Source: CAVOGJ01 sp963695405
Lineage (GTDB): Bacteria > Planctomycetota > Planctomycetia > Pirellulales > Pirellulaceae
Assembly (NCBI GenBank): GCA_963695405.1
Contig: CAVOGJ010000003.1
Coordinates: 434,001 to 498,000, forward strand
Direction of reading: 5' to 3'
Length of the DNA stretch: 64,000 nt
A model generated the notes under the pieces. The model saw only the letters and a program-made list of their open reading frames with translations, was not told the origin of the DNA and ran no database searches. Of this stretch, positions 43,360 through 52,706 are shown in pieces. Numbering within the stretch: the stretch's first letter is position 1; each line of letters opens with the position of its first letter. The position numbers and the translations under genes were made by a program.

Positions 43360-44598
43360 CTAACTTCCGAATCCCAGAATCGTTTTGGCCAATCGGCATG
43401 CGTTGGCGACTTGAATATCGTCGGGAACGTTTTGGCCGTTTGTCACGTAACTCATCGGCAACTGGCTAGCGCGCCACAAAGGCAGAAGATTTCCCAATCC
43501 GGTTGACTCGTCGAGCTTCGTGACGATGAGAGAGGTTGTCCCTACGTCCGCGAAACGAGCCGCGGTCCGTGTGAGCGCCGTGGCGCCGGCCGTGGCACTG
43601 AGTACAAGGTGCACTTCGTCCGCTCGGGCTTCGGCCAGGATTGTTTTCAATTCACGTATTTTGATTTCGTCTCGTGGGCTGCGGCCAGCAGTATCCATCA
43701 AGATGAGGTCCAGGTGTGCCAGACGAGCGATGGCATCCTTCATTTCGCGGGGTGACGAAACAACCTCCATGGGGAGGTCGATGATGTCGGCATACGTCCG
43801 CAGTTGTTCGACCGCGGCAATTCGGTAAGTGTCGACCGTCACCAGGCCAACGCGCCGCTTTTCACGCAGTCGGAAGTTAGCTGCCAGCTTGGCGATGGTG
43901 GTCGTCTTGCCAACGCCTGTCGGTCCCACGAGGGCCACGATACGGCCCATGCCGGTTGCCGCCTCGATTGGCCCCTGAATCGGGATTTCCGCCTGTAAGA
44001 GCTCCAAGGCGCGGGTGCGAAGTTCCTGGGTATTGGACAGGCCCGCCGAAACGTTCTTCAGCCGCGCCACCAATTCCCGCGCCAAGTCTTCATCGACGTC
44101 GGCATCCACTAGATCAGTAAAGAGGTTGAAAAGGGACTGGGGCAGATTGCGAGACGTGCTGCCCGGAGCGACCGACTCTGCGAACGAATCCCGATTAGGG
44201 AGCCGATTGGGGAGCCAGTCCCCCCAATTCTCTCGCGGTAACGGATCGGATGTCGGATCGGGGTGGCTTGCCTGCTCTGCCATAGAAAATTGATTGCCAG
44301 AGGGTGACGAGACGTGTGAAGCTGAGTCGGTCGAAGCAGGGTTCGGCGGCGCGGAGGCAGTTGACAATTCCCACCCTGTATCCGTGAGTGTGTCGTTCGT
44401 CGTGTGATGGGCAAATCGACTGGGCACGCTGACGGAGTTCGACGCAGTGACTTCAACCTGTCTTCGCCCAAAGAGTCCGCGGAACATGCCATCCCAAACC
44501 TGTCGCGTATTCAACACCGCGGCTTCGGGACCCAGATCCTGTTGTACCAGATGCAACGCTTCTCGAAGCGTCTTGGCACGATAAGATTTGACATCCAT
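43360..44598 (-). CDS. flhF: Flagellar biosynthesis GTPase FlhF
   Basis: This SRP-type GTPase places the flagellum at the correct cell site. The N-terminus MDVKSYRAKTLREALHLVQQ is the conserved B domain. A long Ser/Pro-rich linker follows, then the N domain, then the G domain with VALVGPTGVGKTTTIAKLAA (G1), DTYRIAAVEQLRTYA, MDTAGRSPRD (G3) and VTKLDESTGLG (G4). 412 residues is a normal length. It precedes flhG and follows flhA in the transcription order. Confidence 0.95.
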   Translation of the reverse strand: MDVKSYRAKTLREALHLVQQDLGPEAAVLNTRQVWDGMFRGLFGRRQVEVTASNSVSVPSRFAHHTTNDTLTDTGWELSTASAPPNPASTDSASHVSSPSGNQFSMAEQASHPDPTSDPLPRENWGDWLPNRLPNRDSFAESVAPGSTSRNLPQSLFNLFTDLVDADVDEDLARELVARLKNVSAGLSNTQELRTRALELLQAEIPIQGPIEAATGMGRIVALVGPTGVGKTTTIAKLAANFRLREKRRVGLVTVDTYRIAAVEQLRTYADIIDLPMEVVSSPREMKDAIARLAHLDLILMDTAGRSPRDEIKIRELKTILAEARADEVHLVLSATAGATALTRTAARFADVGTTSLIVTKLDESTGLGNLLPLWRASQLPMSYVTNGQNVPDDIQVANACRLAKTILGFGS

Positions 44599-44636
44599 GT
44601 CAGGTATACCTTGCTAGATTCGTTCTCTATTTCTTC

Positions 44637-46696
44637 TTACCGTTCACTTGCGGCGAGTCGCGACGTGATCACTCCGACCGGCACCACCGAAAGCTCGGGG
44701 GGCACCTCACGGTACCCCAGGACGACGACTTCCAACGGTAACGACTTGGTCAGTTGCCGAACGCGGTGGCGATATTCGGACGCCACCAGAATGACGACGG
44801 GCGAGTTGGCTTGTAACAGCGGACGGGCTGCCAGTTCAATATCAGTGGTTAAATTTTCCATTTCGGCGGGATTCAGCAGTTCCAACCAGCCATCGGAGTC
44901 CGCAACCCTTCGTTGCCAGTCGCTATCAAGAGTGATGACACTCAGGCACTCCGACTCGTCAACGTAGCGCGCACAAATGGATCGACCCAATCGTTGCCGT
45001 GTCTGTTCCATCAAGTCGGCAACGTCCTCTGCCCCCGACGCGGCATCAGAGATTGACTCGAGAATGGCAGGCAGATTTCGAATCGAAACGTGCTCTGCCA
45101 AAAGGCCCTGCAGGACTTGCTGGATCTTTCCGATCGGCAAGATATCAGGAATGAGCTCGTCGACAATGGACGGAGCCGATTGACGCGCTTGGTCGATCAG
45201 CCGCTTGGTAGCGTCGCGTGTCAAGAGTTCGCCAGCGTGCTGGACGGCAATCCGCTCCAGGTGTCGCACTACCACGTCGACCGGGTGGGTCACCTGATAG
45301 CCTTGACGGCGAACTTGTGCTTCGAGAGTAGGATCAATCCAATACGCATCCCGGCCGCAAAGCGGATCCTCGCAGGGAATGCCCTCCAAGGCCGCGCTCG
45401 CATCCGCGGTCGTGGTGGCCAAGACACGCAACGGATAGGCGCGACCTGATGCGACGAAGTCACCAAAGATCTTGAAGCGATACTCATACTCGTTGAGTGC
45501 CAGATTGTCGCGAATCCGCACCTTGGGTAATACGGTCCCCTGTGTTTGAGCAACGTGCTGTCGGAGCTTTGAGACCAAATCCAGTAGATTCCCACCACGT
45601 TGCGGATCGGCCAGCCTCAGGAGACCGACGCCCAATTCCAATTCGATTGGATCCACGGTCAGGAGATCTTCGATTTTCCGTTCCTTGTCCACCTGGACTG
45701 ACGCGGGTGAGGCTGGCGGCTGCTCTTCATCGAGCAGATGCGGATTTCTCGTCAAGGCCATCGCCAAGCCAGCAAAAGCGCCGCCGACCAAGAGCAAGGG
45801 AAGCGCCGGCAATCGCGTAAAGACGAGCACTCCCAAGAAGGTGGCTGCCACGACGAGTGGTTCTGGTCGCATCACGAGTTGACGCAGAAACTCGGCTGGT
45901 AAGTTTGTCTTTTGAGCACTCCGCGTGACGAGCAGACCCGCGGCCAGAGCTATCAGAAAAGCCGGCAGCTGACTGACCAGTCCATCGCCGATCGTGAGTC
46001 GTGTGAAGATGCCGCTGGCTTCCGACACGGACATCCCATATTGGGTAACTCCCAGAAACAGCCCGCCGGCGATGTTTACAAGCGTGATCACGATGCCCGC
46101 GATGGCGTCGCCGCGGACAAACTTGCTGGCCCCGTCCATGGCCCCGTAAAAATCGGCGTGCCGCGTGAGCTCCTCGCGACGACGTCGCGCCTCCTGCCGA
46201 TCGATCAGCCCTGCGCTGGCGTCGGCGTCAATGGCCATTTGGCGACCCGGCATGCCATCCAGCGCAACCGCGCCGCCACTTCACTGATGCGCGTCGCCCC
46301 CTTCGTCACCACCAGGAATTGAATCAGCACGATGATCACAAAAATGATCAAGCCGACCAGCGGTTGGTCACCGGCGACGAAACTGCCAAACCCATCGATA
46401 ATGCTTCCTGCCGCCGTGGCGCCAGACGAACCAGCGCCGGTGAGAATCAGCCGCGTCGTCGCCACGTTCAAGACCAAGCGGCCGAGCGTGGCCGACAACA
46501 GCACCGTCGGGAACAGGCTGAACTCTAACGGCGTTTCCACGGCCACCGTCGTCAGCAGGATCAAGACCGCCATGGCAATATTCGCGGCCAACAGCAGGTC
46601 CATCAACATGGGGGGCAGTGGAACGAGAATGACCAGGACGCTGGCCACCAGCGCCACGGGAAGGGCCAGTCGTTGGGCTTGAGAAATTACCGTCAT
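44637..46696 (-). pseudogene. flhA: Flagellar export gate protein FlhA, split by an apparent 1-bp deletion
   Basis: Together the two frames encode a complete FlhA of about 685 residues, the large export-gate membrane protein. The first part (ATG 46696) has the transmembrane start and the FHIPEP-region signature (ETPLEFSLFPTVLLSATLGR and onward to ATRISEVAARL). The second continues as MPGRQMAIDADASAGLIDRQ, the FHIPEP loop, and through the cytoplasmic domain to 44637. The break is at 46266-46267, where two A on the plus strand should be three: restoring one base gives AARFALDGMPGR, the family sequence. As given, translation would stop after about 163 residues. A homopolymer sequencing error or true inactivation are both possible. 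Confidence 0.9.
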
Positions 46697-47238
46697 GCAC
46701 CACCTCGGCTTGACCCGCGGGCGCCGCCCGCCTCATCAGTCAAGCGTTTTGCGCTAAGATTCATGTGAAAAGCGGCGGCATCGTATCGGACCTCTGGCCT
46801 CACGTCCAGAGCAGCCCGCGGTTCCCCACCGGGGCACGACGAGGCGCTTCGCCCGCCAGGAAGAACGGACGCTGCTTGGTCAAGGGCTCCCTTGCGGCCC
46901 TTGAGAAAACGGGGAAACTGGCACAGCCTGCTGGCGAGCCGGTTGATATAATCGATCGCGAAGAGCAGACCGCTGTGCGTCATAGGTAACGCCCCACTCA
47001 CCCGCGGTGGGTGTTGCTCGCCACCTCGGGGTGGCGGCAAGGCGATCGACCGCTGGGTCCGATCGCCGGACGATATCGAGCAACAAGCGAGTCCTTGGTG
47101 TGCGGTCCGCTGTCGCTGACGGCGGTGCTATTTTTGTTACTTCCTGATTGATTTCGCTTTCCTGGCCTCAAGACAAGCCAAAAAAACGCCGAGTTTTCGC
47201 GAAGAACCAGCCACCGATAGACGGCTAGCACCGAAAGC
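46697..47238. other. Intergenic region between flhA and sulfotransferase, rich in inverted repeats
   Basis: These 542 bases hold the presumed flhA promoter side and the upstream side of the sulfotransferase. I see no convincing gene. The stretch 46792-47084 is a series of perfect short inverted repeats, described separately. After it, 47120-47200 is richer in A/T (a TATTTTTGTT run and an AAAAAA run). Confidence 0.5.
46792..47084. ncRNA. Candidate structured RNA or palindromic element (series of hairpins)
   Basis: Perfect inverted repeats read directly: 46792-46797/46806-46811 (CTCTGG/CCAGAG), 46843-46846/46850-46853 (GGCG/CGCC), and 46880-46887/46897-46904 (TCAAGGGC/GCCCTTGA). Further on are 46999-47003/47009-47013, 47019-47025/47030-47036 with a TCGG loop, and 47041-47048/47060-47067 (GGCGATCG/CGATCGCC). 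An outer pairing of 47013-47020 with 47077-47084 (GTTGCTCG/CGAGCAAC) would enclose the last two hairpins as a three-way junction. No known RNA family is recognised. A mobile-repeat remnant is the alternative, and the strand is undecided. Confidence 0.4.
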
Positions 47239-48456
47239 ATGCTCGACGATGGTGAAGCCTTGACCTACCCCAGATTATTCCGGATGAACAGGCGCCCTTA
47301 CGATTTTGAGATGGGAGACGAGGCTCCCGAATTGGCACCGTTTAATCCGGTGCCATTCTGGTGCCCTCGTTTCTGGCACGGGATGGAAATCAGGGATTGG
47401 GCAAAGCTCATCTCGGAGCATCGTTACCGCATCGACCGCTGGCCCACCGCGATTTCGATCTCGTTAGCCACCGCGGCGGCGACGATCATCAACCCGCTGC
47501 AACGGTGGGTGTATCACGAAAAGTGTGCGGACAAACCTCTCGTGGAAGATCCGGTATTCGTCATTGGTCATTGGCGAAGCGGCACGACGCTCGTCCAAGA
47601 GCTGATGACATTGGACGAACGTTACGTCTGCCCAAACACGTTTCAGTGCTTCGCCCCGAATGGGTTCTTGCTCGCCGAATGGTGGCTGAAGCCGCTCACC
47701 TGGCCACTTCTGCCGCGGCGACGGCCGATGGACAACATGCGGATGAGCTGGAATGCTCCCATGGAAGACGAGTTCGCGTTGATGACGATGGGCCTGCCCA
47801 CGACCTATCGTCGCGTTGCCTTCCCGAATGACGTGCCGCGGCATTTGGATTATCTGAACATGGAAGGCATTCCCACGCCGGAATTGGAGCGTTGGAAGAG
47901 CGGTTTGAATGACTTTGTCGATTACTTGAATTATCATTACGCAGACCGACGTCTTCTCTTCAAGTCACCTCCTCATACGGGGAGAATCCGCGTCCTGCTT
48001 GACATGTATCCCAACGCCCGGTTTATCCATATCACGCGTAACCCGATGAAGTTCATTCCGTCGACCATCCACATGTGGGCGGCCCTCGATCATTCCAATG
48101 CGTTACAGACTCCGCATAATAGAAATCTGCGGCAGTTCGTCTTCGATTCTTACAAACGTCTGTATGACGGATTTCATCGCGATCGCCACTTGTTGGGTGA
48201 TCACAACTTTGTCGAGTTGCGATTCGAAGATCTCGTTGGCGATTACGCGGGTGCCATGCGGCAGGTCTATGATCAGTTGGGAATCGACGGCTTTGATGAA
48301 TACGCGCTGAAACCTCTGCAAGCGGAAAAAGAAAAGTCGCGTAGCTACAAGGGAAACCAACACGGCCTCCCCAAGGATCTGAGCGACGAGATACTCGAAA
48401 AGTGCGGCGACTACATCGACCACTTCGGTTATTCGCGGGAAGTCGTGGCTGCCTGA
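47239..48456 (+). CDS. Sulfotransferase family protein
   Basis: This 405-residue protein has the PAPS-binding 5'-phosphosulfate loop VIGHWRSGTTLVQELMTLDE and the 3'-phosphate motif FIHITRNPMKFIPSTIHMW. It has the general sulfotransferase fold between them (KSPPHTGRIRVLLDMYPNAR). It transfers sulfate from PAPS to an unknown acceptor, perhaps a lipid or polysaccharide. It is the only plus-strand gene inside the leftward flagellar cluster. Its last 28 bases overlap the end of flhB in the opposite direction. ATG 47239 or ATG 47284 could be the start. The gene is a likely insertion. Confidence 0.88.
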   Translation: MLDDGEALTYPRLFRMNRRPYDFEMGDEAPELAPFNPVPFWCPRFWHGMEIRDWAKLISEHRYRIDRWPTAISISLATAAATIINPLQRWVYHEKCADKPLVEDPVFVIGHWRSGTTLVQELMTLDERYVCPNTFQCFAPNGFLLAEWWLKPLTWPLLPRRRPMDNMRMSWNAPMEDEFALMTMGLPTTYRRVAFPNDVPRHLDYLNMEGIPTPELERWKSGLNDFVDYLNYHYADRRLLFKSPPHTGRIRVLLDMYPNARFIHITRNPMKFIPSTIHMWAALDHSNALQTPHNRNLRQFVFDSYKRLYDGFHRDRHLLGDHNFVELRFEDLVGDYAGAMRQVYDQLGIDGFDEYALKPLQAEKEKSRSYKGNQHGLPKDLSDEILEKCGDYIDHFGYSREVVAA

Positions 48457-49232
48457 TTTGCATGGGGCGGTAACGACGCGAGCAACTTCCGCGACAACTC
48501 CTGGTGCGCTCCACGCTGCATGGCTCGCACTCGCAAATCTCCCTGCTGTTCGCGCTCGTGCTGGCGAAATTCTTCCGAAGTCATGCGGAGGCTGTTTTCG
48601 AAAACCCACCAGCGGTAGCCGAACTCTCCGACCGCAACGACGCCGAAGGCCATGCCGACGATGGCCAGCACCACCAAGACGTTGCCGGCCACATTGCCGA
48701 GACCTTGCGAAAGGTCACCCGACGGCAAGGCCAATTGCCCACGCATCAGCCACAGCGTCGTGGTCCCCAACGCGATACCCAATCCCAAGCGGATGACCAC
48801 GAGCAAGCCGTCACCGACCATCTGAGTTCGAAACAAGCGTCCACAGCCCTCCGCCGGATGCAATCGCTTGAGGTCGGGCAAGGCTCGAGCGGGAAACCAG
48901 TTCCAGCCCCCCTGCCCCAACTGCGTGATCACCGCCGCGCTCCAGGCGACCGCCGCGATCGGCAACACCGCCAGTCCGACACAGCTCAAGGCGTCGTAGA
49001 CGAGCTGCTCGGCATCGCCTGGCTGCCAGCTGATTCTCGCTGGCCCTGACAATCCTGCGGCCAGCATTTCGCGCAGCCGCTGCAACCACCAGGAGCCCGA
49101 CAGGATCAGAAAACAGACACCCGACAGCATCACCACCACGGCGGTCAAATCATGACCGCGAGGCGACTGGCCTTGTCGACGAGCCTCCGTGCGACGTTCG
49201 ACGGTGGGGCTGAAATTACGTTCTTCGGACAC
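48429..49232 (-). CDS. flhB: Flagellar export protein FlhB, truncated before the NPTH autocleavage domain
   Basis: This has the FlhB N-terminal signature (SPTVERRTEARRQGQSPRG), four hydrophobic helices and the start of the cytoplasmic linker (NSLRMTSEEFRQHEREQQGD). Canonical FlhB of 350-390 residues continues with the NPTH cleavage motif and about 100 more residues that switch export specificity. Here the protein stops at 267. Its last roughly nine codons lie inside the end of the convergent sulfotransferase gene, and no NPTH-like sequence appears beyond in any frame. The gene has been cut at that junction, so substrate switching would need a separate FlhB C-domain protein or be lost. Confidence 0.88.
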   Translation of the reverse strand: MSEERNFSPTVERRTEARRQGQSPRGHDLTAVVVMLSGVCFLILSGSWWLQRLREMLAAGLSGPARISWQPGDAEQLVYDALSCVGLAVLPIAAVAWSAAVITQLGQGGWNWFPARALPDLKRLHPAEGCGRLFRTQMVGDGLLVVIRLGLGIALGTTTLWLMRGQLALPSGDLSQGLGNVAGNVLVVLAIVGMAFGVVAVGEFGYRWWVFENSLRMTSEEFRQHEREQQGDLRVRAMQRGAHQELSRKLLASLPPHANQAATTSRE

Positions 49233-49238
49233 GTTGGA

Positions 49239-50022
49239 CTATCCACCACATAAGTTGACCACCTGCAAAACCAGCGGCTGCAATCGATCTTCGAGTGCCC
49301 ACACTGCCGTTCCGACACCAAGTAAGACAGACGCCATCAGTAAGAGCGAATTTAACCCGCTACTCAACAGCAGCACATTGAACTGCGGCATAATGCGACC
49401 GAGTACGCCGGCCACCAGATTCGAGACGAAAAGGGCCGCCAAAATGGGCATCACCGATTGCAGTCCGAGGACCATGCTGGCGGTTAAGAGTTGCGCGAGT
49501 TGCATGACCGACGCTTCATCGAAGAGCGCGGTTCCCGGCGGATAATCGCTGAAAGTCCCCAGCAGCGACCCTACGACCAGCCGATGTCCTCCCAGAAGTA
49601 AGAAGGCAGCCATCGTCACGAGGTCGAGAAACCGGGTGTAGGCCGAGATGCGGCCACCGCTACCTTCGAGGAGGCTCAGCCATGGAAAGCCCAGCCAGCT
49701 GGCTCACTAATTGCCCCGCCACTCGCACGCCAAATAGCAACACATGAATGCCGCTGCCAAGTAAGGCGCCCAGCAGTGTTTCCCGCGCGAACAAAGCGCA
49801 CATTTGGACCTCGGTTTCGACCACGGGCGACGCCGGCACCACGGGTGCCAGGATCGCGGTCAGCGCCACGGTCAGGCATAGCTTCCAGCGCCAAGAAAAT
49901 CCACGCTCGAAAAACTCACCGGGCATCGCAACCAGGATGCCCAACAGGCGAGCCGCCACCAGGGCTGCGGTGCCCACCGCGTGCGGCTCGAAACAACGGC
50001 TGATAGTGAGCAATTCATCCAC
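49239..50022 (-). pseudogene. fliR: Flagellar export protein FliR, split by an apparent 1-bp insertion
   Basis: Two frames together give a FliR-like membrane protein. The first (ATG 50022) runs through TAALVAARLLGILVAMPGEF, RWKLCLTVALTAILAPVVPA and LVSQLAGLSMAEP and stops at TAG shortly after. The second resumes as FLDLVTMAAFLLLGGHRLVV and ends near 49239 with the expected AALFVSNLVAGVLGRIMPQF and LEDRLQPLVLQ. One surplus base in GAGGAGG near 49668-49676 on the plus strand accounts for the break. FliR joins FliP and FliQ in the export gate. Sequence error or decay are both open. Confidence 0.85.
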
Positions 50023-50043
50023 GGCGTGGGGCAGGCTCCGAAC

Positions 50044-50319
50044 TTAGCCACCAAACAGAAAGGAAGGCAGAGTGCCAAACAGACGTTCCGAGAACTCCAA
50101 CAAATGCTCAATCAGATAGGGTAGCAGAATGGCTGCCGCACAGAGCACACCGATGATTTTCGGAACCAGGGAGATGGTGGCATCCTGAACTTGGGTAATC
50201 GCCTGCAACACTCCCACGACCGTTCCCACCGCCAGTGCCACGAATAAGAGTGGTCCAGCGAGAACCAATGCCTGGAACATTGCATCGCGCGCCACATCAA
50301 TCGCCAGGTCCACCTGCAT
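50044..50319 (-). CDS. fliQ: Flagellar export protein FliQ
   Basis: This 91-residue protein has the two-helix FliQ pattern: AMFQALVLAGPLLFVALAVG then VGVLQAITQVQDATISLVPK and IIGVLCAAAILLPYLIEHLL. FliQ forms part of the FliPQR export gate in the membrane. It starts 24 bases after fliP and ends 22 bases before fliR in the transcription order. Intact. Confidence 0.92.
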   Translation of the reverse strand: MQVDLAIDVARDAMFQALVLAGPLLFVALAVGTVVGVLQAITQVQDATISLVPKIIGVLCAAAILLPYLIEHLLEFSERLFGTLPSFLFGG

Positions 50320-50342
50320 GTTGATCCTTTCTCTCCGTCGGA

Positions 50343-51197
50343 CTAGGCCATCCCGCCAAAACTCTGCAGCAGCATGCCCACCACAAGATGCCAGCCATCG
50401 ACCAATACGAATAACAACAATTTGAGCGGCAGCGAGATCATCGCCGGCGGCAACATCATCATGCCCATCGAGACGGTCACACTGGAAACGACAAGGTCCA
50501 GAATCAGGAACGGCAAGTAGATTTGAAAGCCGATCAGAAATGCGGTTTTCAGTTCACTGAGCATGAAAGCCGGCATGAGAATCTGCAAAGGTACTTCTTC
50601 GTATGATTGTGGAGCCGCTGTCGCACCGGGAAGATACTCATAGAACAGCAGCACATCCTGACCGTTCTCGGCCAGTTCGATCTGCTGGCTCATGAATTGT
50701 CGAATCGGCCGGACACCGGCCTGCCACGCTTCGGATGGTGTCATCGGCGACGACTGCTCGGCATAGGGACGAATTGCTTCCTGATAAACTGTTTGCCATA
50801 CAGGCGTCATGACTAAGAAGGTAAGAAACATGGCGAGAGAAGTAATAATCTGATTTGAGGGCAGCAATTGCGCACCGATGGCTTGCCTGAGCAATCCCAA
50901 AACGATCGAGATCCGTATAAAACTCGTGGTCATCAACAGCAACGCCGGAGCCAGGCTGACGACAGTCAGCAGCCCCATTGTTTTGAGCGACGATTCGATC
51001 TGCTTGGGCTCCGTCCACCGCTCAACATCGGTCACCTGCAGCCAACTCGGGTCGGGGGGGGCTGCCGGCACCGCTGCCGGCGCATCCAGCGACGGCTGGC
51101 CACTGATCGCCGCCGTTTGGCCTGCCGCCAGCGTGCCACCGACGATCCATGCGCCGAGGAGAATAAGAATGGTCGCTGAAAAGTGCCTCTGCATCAT
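50343..51197 (-). CDS. fliP: Flagellar export protein FliP
   Basis: This 284-residue protein begins with a signal peptide (TILILLGAWIVGGTLAAGQT). The FliP core is clear: LLTVVSLAPALLLMTTSFIR with ISIVLGLLRQAIGAQLLPSN, TPVWQTVYQEAIRPY, PAFMLSELKTAFLIGFQIYL with PFLILDLVVSSVTVSMGMMM, and LKLLLFVLVDGWHLVVGMLL. A Pro/Ala-rich stretch between the signal and the core (about residues 28-48) is unusual. Starts ATG 51197 or 51194; the longer open frame before them overlaps fliO and is not used. Intact. Confidence 0.95.
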   Translation of the reverse strand: MMQRHFSATILILLGAWIVGGTLAAGQTAAISGQPSLDAPAAVPAAPPDPSWLQVTDVERWTEPKQIESSLKTMGLLTVVSLAPALLLMTTSFIRISIVLGLLRQAIGAQLLPSNQIITSLAMFLTFLVMTPVWQTVYQEAIRPYAEQSSPMTPSEAWQAGVRPIRQFMSQQIELAENGQDVLLFYEYLPGATAAPQSYEEVPLQILMPAFMLSELKTAFLIGFQIYLPFLILDLVVSSVTVSMGMMMLPPAMISLPLKLLLFVLVDGWHLVVGMLLQSFGGMA

Positions 51198-51213
51198 GGC
51201 TTGCAATCTCGTT

Positions 51214-51981
51214 TCAGCGAACCTGGCGTACGTGGCTGTCGGCCAGATACTCACCCGACTCGGCCGACAGTCGCGCGAGCATATCTTGGATATTTTCTGG
51301 AGCGGTTGGCTCGCCGGACAAGCAGGCACGAGTGATACGGTCCACCTCGTCCGGGTGGGACAACTCACCGAGTGTCTCGGTCTTGGTAGCCGAGACGGCG
51401 AGAGCCAATACCTTGCTGCCAAAACGGACAACATGCAGTTCCTGCCGGTGCCCGAGCGGAAACCGTCCCAACGTCCGCACCACTTCGCTCGGAAGCCGGC
51501 CTCCGCCCCATCGTCCCGACTTGCGGGATAGCCAGACGAGGCTCAGAAAGAGTCCCAAAACCATGGCCAACGCTCCGGCCACACTCGTCAGTGGTGGGCG
51601 GTTGGACGTTCGCGGCGTGGCGGACGAGCCGCGGATCCGAGCCGGAAAACCAACAGGTAAGGATTGCGTGAATCCCGCCCGCTGGACATTCCCCTCGATG
51701 TCGGCCGCGTCCTGCGGAAGATCGTCTGCCGCGCCGTCCGAAGGATTTTGGGCCCCGAGGGCCGATTTGGATTCGAAATAGAGCGGAATGGGCAGTTGTC
51801 GCTCGACGGGTAGTGCATAAGCTAGCGGCGAATCGTCGTCGAATGATTGGCCAGCAACATCGGGCAACGGATGTTGGCTGGAAACGATCGGTTGCCCCAC
51901 CGCCGGAGCCACGAAAACCAGCCCCATTGCCCACAGCCATCGCCATTCCCATCGCGCACCATCTTGGCTGTGACTGCTCAT
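51214..51981 (-). CDS. fliO: Flagellar biosynthesis protein FliO
   Basis: The 255-residue protein has a signal-like N-terminus (WLWAMGLVFVAPAVG), a long disordered middle, and a single transmembrane helix (SVAGALAMVLGLFLSLVWLS). The small FliO beta domain follows (EVVRTLGRFPLGHRQELHVV then RFGSKVLALAVSATKTETLG). FliO assists FliP assembly. Its place directly between fliN and fliP, with an ATGA overlap with fliN, supports the assignment, as FliO is poorly conserved. Confidence 0.8.
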   Translation of the reverse strand: MSSHSQDGARWEWRWLWAMGLVFVAPAVGQPIVSSQHPLPDVAGQSFDDDSPLAYALPVERQLPIPLYFESKSALGAQNPSDGAADDLPQDAADIEGNVQRAGFTQSLPVGFPARIRGSSATPRTSNRPPLTSVAGALAMVLGLFLSLVWLSRKSGRWGGGRLPSEVVRTLGRFPLGHRQELHVVRFGSKVLALAVSATKTETLGELSHPDEVDRITRACLSGEPTAPENIQDMLARLSAESGEYLADSHVRQVR

Positions 51982-52430
51982 GGCTGATTCTCCATCCCTC
52001 CCGCATCGTCTTGGCACAACAGTTGGGTTATTTGCACGGCGACCTTGCCATCAACGATCACAACTTTCCCCGTGGCCACAGTCGTTCCTTCAATGGTCAC
52101 GCGGGCGTCCGCTTCGTAGGGTTCAAACAGCGTCAACAACGACGGCGATTGCAAGCGCTGGATTTCCGCCACGGTCATATGACGTGACCCAAACTCGATC
52201 CGGACCAGACACTCGCCGGTCTTGGTCAAAGCTGGTTGGCACTCGACCGGCCCATCCAATTCGCTCAGTGCATAGGGTCGAACATGATCCTCGTGTGCGG
52301 GTCGTTGTGGAACGTCGCCCAAAAGGGCGTCGCGCCGCGAGACGTCCGTAGAGCGGGTCGCCTCCCCGCCGCAGGATGTTTCGGTTGCCGGCGGCATCAC
52401 GTTCGCTTCTGAAGGGACCTGCCGAACCAT
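51978..52430 (-). CDS. fliN: Flagellar switch protein FliN (SpoA domain)
   Basis: This 150-residue protein ends in a SpoA/FliN domain: LVRIEFGSRHMTVAEIQRLQ then SPSLLTLFEPYEADARVTIE and VATGKVVIVDGKVAVQITQL. The N-terminal 75 residues are variable and probably disordered. FliN forms the bottom of the C-ring and helps receive export substrates. It overlaps fliO by ATGA. FliM is not in the window. Confidence 0.85.
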   Translation of the reverse strand: MVRQVPSEANVMPPATETSCGGEATRSTDVSRRDALLGDVPQRPAHEDHVRPYALSELDGPVECQPALTKTGECLVRIEFGSRHMTVAEIQRLQSPSLLTLFEPYEADARVTIEGTTVATGKVVIVDGKVAVQITQLLCQDDAGGMENQP

Positions 52431-52706
52431 GATGCAAAATTACCCACGTGAAAGGTCGATTGTCTTCAAGTCGCGGGACTGTCGCGAATTCCTGCCTATC
52501 GATCAAGAGCAAACGAGAACTCGACGTTTGGCCAAGCTTTCTGCCAGTCCGGTCACTCGTGGCCCCTCTTGCGGGCGGCGCATGGGTCGACTGGCAAGAC
52601 AGCATTGCGGGCAGATCGTCGCGTGGCGACGGCGCTCTCGATCGGGCGCGGCGGACGAAAATGGCTCGTGGCGGGCACGGTCGCCCGTCGAGCCGCATCG
52701 GGTGGG

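Noticed and set aside
52431..52706. A small gene between fliJ and fliN
   Set aside because: Several overlapping frames are open on both strands, but none has a start signal or flagellar motif (no FliL, FliM or FliK).
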